Shown piece after piece: positions 34,502-37,474 of a DNA stretch of 37,474 nt. Every line of letters begins with the position of its first letter. The stretch's first letter is position 1. A program made the translations under genes and the position numbers. The notes beneath the pieces were generated by a model. It worked only from the letters and a program-made list of their open reading frames with translations. It was not told the origin of the DNA and ran no database searches. The stretch lies in NCBI RefSeq assembly GCF_013386765.1, contig NZ_JACARE010000071.1, positions 1 through 37,474 of the forward strand, given 5' to 3'. This stretch comes from Pseudomonas yamanorum. GTDB lineage: Bacteria > Pseudomonadota > Gammaproteobacteria > Pseudomonadales > Pseudomonadaceae.

Positions 34502-34816
34502 TTACAGCGGTGTGCTGAGTTCTTCGGTGAGCGCTTTGAGGAAGGCTTGGATTGCCTCCTCATTGCGTTTGAAAAAGTGCCATTGGCCGGCCTTCTGGCT
34601 GCTGATCAGCCCCGCTCGTTGCAGAGTCGCCAGGTGCGCCGACACGGTGGACTGGGACAGGCCGCAACGCTGGTCGATCTGCCCGGCGCAAATGCCGTGC
34701 TCGTGGTGGTGAATCTGCTCAGGGAATTGCGTCTTCGGGTCTTTCAGCCAGTTGAGGATGTCTCGCCGTACTGGGTGCGCCAGGGCTTTTATTATTTCGT
34801 CGAGGTCGATGGACAT
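34502..34816 (-). CDS. ArsR-family transcriptional regulator
   Basis: Small 104-residue winged-helix repressor. The recognition helix is in LSQSTVSAHLATLQRAGLI (about residues 53-71), preceded by KALAHPVRRDILNWLKD. It lacks the ELCVC metal box of true ArsR but has a histidine-rich stretch (HHHEHG) and two cysteines (GICAG, QRCGLS) in the segment before the helix. These could bind a metal or sense a thiol-reactive compound, but this is a guess. It heads the MFS/ene-reductase operon and faces operator-like repeats in the gap shared with the acyl carrier protein phosphodiesterase gene. Confidence 0.88.
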   Translation of the reverse strand: MSIDLDEIIKALAHPVRRDILNWLKDPKTQFPEQIHHHEHGICAGQIDQRCGLSQSTVSAHLATLQRAGLISSQKAGQWHFFKRNEEAIQAFLKALTEELSTPL

Positions 34817-34840
34817 GGCAGTGATGCTCGGGTTTGTAAA

Positions 34841-34945
34841 ACGTTATATCGCGATGAGGCGAACTTTAAATCGTTATATTCCGATACACCAATATGATTT
34901 TGGTCTTAGGCCAGGCTAAATCGGTATATCGGGTTATAACGATAC
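34841..34945. promoter_or_regulatory. Repeated operator-like motif between arsR and acpH
   Basis: The core CGTTATA occurs at 34842-34848 and 34872-34878 and inverted (TATAACG) at 34935-34941. ATCGTTATATTCCGATA (34870-34886) and TCGGTATATCGG (34921-34932) are close variants. The AT-rich repeats in this divergent gap are good candidates for binding by the ArsR-type regulator and would affect both directions. Confidence 0.5.
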
Positions 34946-34972
34946 GTTGGCGGCAGTGTTAGACTGCGCGGC

Positions 34973-35557
34973 ATGAATTATCTCGCACATCTGCACCTGG
35001 GCGGCCAACTTCCTGCTCAATTGCTCGGCAGCCTGTATGGCGACTTCGTTAAAGGTCGCCTGCAAGGCCAGTTCAGCCCGCAAATCGAGTCGGCGATTCA
35101 GTTGCACCGCTCAATCGACCGCTACACCGACAGCCACCCGCTGGTAGGGGAGGCATTGTCGCGCTTCACACTCACCCGACGCCGCTACGCCGGGATCGTC
35201 CTCGATGTGTTTTTCGACCACTGCCTGGCGCGGGATTGGGCCTTGTATGCCGATCAGCCGCTGGAGCGGTTTACCTCGCGGGTTTACCGGGTGCTCGCCG
35301 AAGAGCCGGCGTTGCCGGGGCGGCTGGCGCAGATTGCGCCGTATATGGCGGCGGATGACTGGCTGGGTTCATACCGCGAGTTTGCGGTGATGGAGCAGGT
35401 ATTGGCGGGGATCGGCCGGCGCCTGACACGGCCCGAAGAACTGGGCCAAGCCATGCAGGAATTGCGCACGCTGTATGAGCCGTTGAGCGAGGACTTTCGG
35501 GTGTTTTATCCAGAGTTGCAGCAGTTCGCACAAAACCAGCTGACCACACATAACTAA
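34973..35557 (+). CDS. acpH: Acyl carrier protein phosphodiesterase-like protein (AcpH family)
   Basis: Member of the AcpH family, HD-related phosphodiesterases that release 4'-phosphopantetheine from acyl carrier protein. The 194-residue length is the usual one. Candidate metal ligands are D24 (YGDF), H45 and D49 (LHRSIDR), D53 and H55 (YTDSH), and D82 and H83 (VFFDHCLARDW). The N terminus MNYLAHLHLG is characteristic. It is monocistronic, divergent from arsR, and followed by a REPIN. Physiological role is uncertain even in E. coli. Confidence 0.85.
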   Translation: MNYLAHLHLGGQLPAQLLGSLYGDFVKGRLQGQFSPQIESAIQLHRSIDRYTDSHPLVGEALSRFTLTRRRYAGIVLDVFFDHCLARDWALYADQPLERFTSRVYRVLAEEPALPGRLAQIAPYMAADDWLGSYREFAVMEQVLAGIGRRLTRPEELGQAMQELRTLYEPLSEDFRVFYPELQQFAQNQLTTHN

Positions 35558-35559
35558 AT

Positions 35560-35645
35560 GTAGGAGCTGGCTTGCCGGCGATGCAGGCACCTCGGTTTTT
35601 CAGATACACCGAGGTGATGCCATCGCAGGCAAGCCAGCTCCCACA
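35560..35645. repeat. REPIN between the convergent acpH and olsA genes
   Basis: TGTAGGAGCTGGCTTGCC and GGCAAGCCAGCTCCCACA are inverted arms. The spacer contains an ACCTCGG / CCGAGGT hairpin. It occupies most of the 110-bp gap between the two convergent genes and may serve as a shared transcript end. Confidence 0.8.
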
Positions 35646-35667
35646 GGTTAATTGTGTTCACATCACT

Positions 35668-36459
35668 TCATGCAGCGAACGCTGGCCGTACGGGTAGCTG
35701 CTCTGTTTCAGGGGTTGGCCAAAACAACGCCTTCTGCACCGCCTGCTGCGCCTGGAATGCCAGCGCGGCACGTTCCTGCCCGGCGCAGGCAATCGGCTTG
35801 AGCAGATGGATTTCCACATCGCCCTGGTCATTGCCAAACAAACGCATCAGGTGCGAGAGCAAATCATCGTCGCCAATAAAGGGTGCCAGCGGGTCGATGT
35901 TGCCATCGCGCAGATAACGGATCGCCACCGGTTGCAACGACACGTCGGCATCAATCGCACTGGCCAGCAAGCGCCCGTGGAACGTGCGCAGGGCACGACC
36001 ATCAGTGGTGGTGCCTTCCGGAAACATCAACAGCGGGTGCTTTTGTTCCAGGTGTCGGGTCATCTGCTTGCGGATCAACTGGCTGTCACCCGAACCGCGG
36101 CGGATAAACAGGCTGCCGGCCTTGGCCGCCAGCCAGCCCGCCACCGGCCAGGTACGCACCTCGGCCTTGGACAGGAACGACATCGGCGCCACCATCCCCA
36201 GCAGCGGGATATCGGTCCAGGACACATGGTTGCTGACCCACAGCATCGACTGCTGTGGCAACTCACCGTGAACGGTCACGCGAAAGGGCAGGGCACTGGT
36301 CAGCCGCGCCATGAAAAACCGCGACCAGCGCTGGCGGCGTACCATCGAGTTGGCCACCCCCAAGCGTTCAAACACACCAAACACACTGGCCATGGTCAAA
36401 CCCAGGGCCACCACCAGCAGCACGCGGGCGATCCGCCCGTACACCCGAAGGCGGCTCAT
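35668..36459 (-). CDS. olsA: Lyso-ornithine lipid O-acyltransferase, OlsA/PlsC family
   Basis: 1-acyl-glycerol-phosphate acyltransferase family enzyme expected to add the second fatty acid to lyso-ornithine lipid. The 263-residue protein has an N-terminal membrane helix (about 10-30), the catalytic NHVSWTD motif with H78 and D83, and the FPEGTT substrate motif (from residue 146). The ATG at 36459 overlaps the olsB stop by one base, and the longer upstream open frame is only the shadow of olsB. Pairing with olsB decides the name; alone it would be called a PlsC-like enzyme. Confidence 0.88.
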   Translation of the reverse strand: MSRLRVYGRIARVLLVVALGLTMASVFGVFERLGVANSMVRRQRWSRFFMARLTSALPFRVTVHGELPQQSMLWVSNHVSWTDIPLLGMVAPMSFLSKAEVRTWPVAGWLAAKAGSLFIRRGSGDSQLIRKQMTRHLEQKHPLLMFPEGTTTDGRALRTFHGRLLASAIDADVSLQPVAIRYLRDGNIDPLAPFIGDDDLLSHLMRLFGNDQGDVEIHLLKPIACAGQERAALAFQAQQAVQKALFWPTPETEQLPVRPAFAA

Positions 36460-37214
36460 CACATGGCTGCCTTGAAGTGGCGAGCGTAACGCGGGCACAA
36501 CTCGTCGCGCTTGAGCAGGATAAACACGTCGGCCACCTGGAAATCCTCGTCCCAGCATGGCTCGCCGCAAATCTTCGCACCCAGGCGCATGTAGGCCTTG
36601 AGCAGGGGCGGCATTTCGGCGATGACGTTGGACGGCAGGTCCAAGGCAGGCAGCGGCTTTTTCGGCTCGGCCCGCAGGTGTTCGTTGCACAGGTAGCGTT
36701 CGCGCAGGCGCTGCATGATGGCGTGGGCCTGGATGCCGCCGTCGTGCATCGGGATGCTCGCGCAGCCCATCAGGTAGCTGTAGCCGCCCTGGTTGAGTAC
36801 CTCGGCCAATTCGCCCCACAACACCGCGATGGTGCCGCCGTTGCGGTAGGCCGGGTCGACGCAGGTGCGGCCGATTTCCAGGATCGGGCCTTTGAGGTGC
36901 AGCAGGCCGTGGAGGCTGAATTCTTCTTCGCTGTAGAAGCGGCCCAGGGTGCTGGCGGCCTGGTGGTCGAGCAAACGGGTGGTGGCGACGAGTCGACCGC
37001 TGTTCAAATCCCGCACGCCGATGTGGCTGCAGTGAACATCATAGTCATCCATGTCCAGGCCCAGTTCTGCGCCTTTCAGCTTGGCGTTGAATTCGCCGCT
37101 GAACACGTTGAACCGCAGGGCCTGGGCTTCCTGCAAAGCCTGGGCGCCGATCAGGCGTTCGGCTTGCAGGCGGCGTTCATTGCCGGTGTCGCTGATGCGG
37201 GCGATCTGAGTCAT
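36459..37214 (-). CDS. olsB: L-ornithine N-alpha-acyltransferase, OlsB
   Basis: GNAT-fold acyltransferase that transfers a 3-hydroxyacyl chain from ACP to ornithine, the first step of ornithine lipid synthesis. The start at 37214 (MTQIARISDTGNERRLQAERL) gives 251 residues, close to the Pseudomonas homologues. Conserved segments are EAQALRFNVFSGEF, ILEIGRTCVDPAYRNGG (acyl-donor site) and YLMGCASIPMHDGG. It is coupled to olsA by a one-base overlap. Ornithine lipids replace phospholipids when phosphate is short in many bacteria; no Pho box was recognised here. Confidence 0.9.
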   Translation of the reverse strand: MTQIARISDTGNERRLQAERLIGAQALQEAQALRFNVFSGEFNAKLKGAELGLDMDDYDVHCSHIGVRDLNSGRLVATTRLLDHQAASTLGRFYSEEEFSLHGLLHLKGPILEIGRTCVDPAYRNGGTIAVLWGELAEVLNQGGYSYLMGCASIPMHDGGIQAHAIMQRLRERYLCNEHLRAEPKKPLPALDLPSNVIAEMPPLLKAYMRLGAKICGEPCWDEDFQVADVFILLKRDELCPRYARHFKAAM

Positions 37215-37383
37215 GGCGAGTCTCCGAGTGCCGGCCAGGGTTGCGGCCGGTCGACTTGTTTGTGCCAACTCAGGCTATGTACGGCCGGTGTCATCTCCAT
37301 GAAGTTACGGTGACGCTTAGATGACAGGCGTTTTGGTCGGGGATCGCTGGGTACATATCCGTTATTTAGGTAACGGCCGCCTA

Positions 37384-37474
37384 TGGTTTCGCTCTTACAG
37401 CGAGTCACTTTGCAAAAGCGGCAAAGTAACCAAAACGCTCTGCCCCGCCTGTCGGCACCTCGCTTAGGCTCGGT
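37384..37474. repeat. Dispersed intergenic repeat, right copy (inverted)
   Basis: Reverse complement of the repeat at 16-106, with blocks CGCTCTTACAGCG, CAAAACGCTC and TCGGCACCTCGCT. It continues to the edge of the window, so its full extent cannot be seen. Confidence 0.7.

Noticed and set aside
36460..36819. N-terminal extension of the olsA frame
   Set aside because: These residues are a shadow of olsB; the ATG that overlaps the olsB stop gives the normal OlsA length and N-terminal helix.

Overview
The window looks like a chromosomal segment of a fluorescent Pseudomonas (P. fluorescens group). The reasons are high GC, Pseudomonas-type protocatechuate (pca) and ttg/mex-type efflux genes, PcaR boxes of the P. 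putida type, a near-copy of the P. putida TtgR operator, and several intergenic REP/REPIN repeats with the cores GTGGGAGC..GGCTTGCC and GTAGGAGCGAGC. No tRNA, rRNA, CRISPR array, transposase or integrase was seen.

Layout. 1-2196: a PiT-type phosphate transporter and a 66-residue conserved small protein, both on the minus strand. 2690-13619: a complete protocatechuate branch of the beta-ketoadipate pathway on the plus strand, in the order pcaR-K-I-J-F-H-G-T-B-D-C. It covers regulator, uptake, ring cleavage (HG), lactonisation (B), decarboxylation (C), enol-lactone hydrolysis (D), CoA transfer (IJ) and thiolysis (F). 13634-20083: an accessory block with two paralogous zinc metallopeptidases of the M91 (NleD-like) type carrying RTX-like glycine-rich repeats. 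They flank a KtrB/KtrA-type K+ uptake pair and a NodB-type deacetylase lipoprotein. 20203-21453: an OprD/BenF-family porin whose upstream region holds a likely PcaR box, so it probably belongs to the pca regulon. 21611-24940: a two-gene HscC-type Hsp70 and membrane-anchored J-protein operon. 25224-31889: a ttgABC/mexAB-oprM-type efflux operon with its divergent TetR repressor. 32241-34816: an arsR-MFS-old yellow enzyme operon. 34973-35557: an ACP phosphodiesterase-like gene. 35668-37214: olsB-olsA, the two acyltransferases of ornithine lipid synthesis.

The most unusual part is the accessory block between pcaC and the porin. From memory, P. putida KT2440 has the pca cluster, a BenF-like porin and ttgCBA/ttgR almost adjacent, so the M91 genes, ktrBA, the deacetylase and the Hsp70/J pair look like lineage-specific insertions into that backbone. 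The second M91 gene is bracketed by a 42-bp direct repeat (39/42 identical). One copy is the real 3' end of the porin gene, and the other is an orphan copy of the same 13 codons plus stop on the far side of the M91 gene. This is the footprint expected if a unit of about 1.7 kb had entered at the 3' end of the porin gene and regenerated it.

The two window ends carry inverted copies of a dispersed repeat of about 90 bp. Start codons were chosen from Shine-Dalgarno sites, signal peptides and family lengths. Functions are inferred from recognised motifs; no database search was possible.
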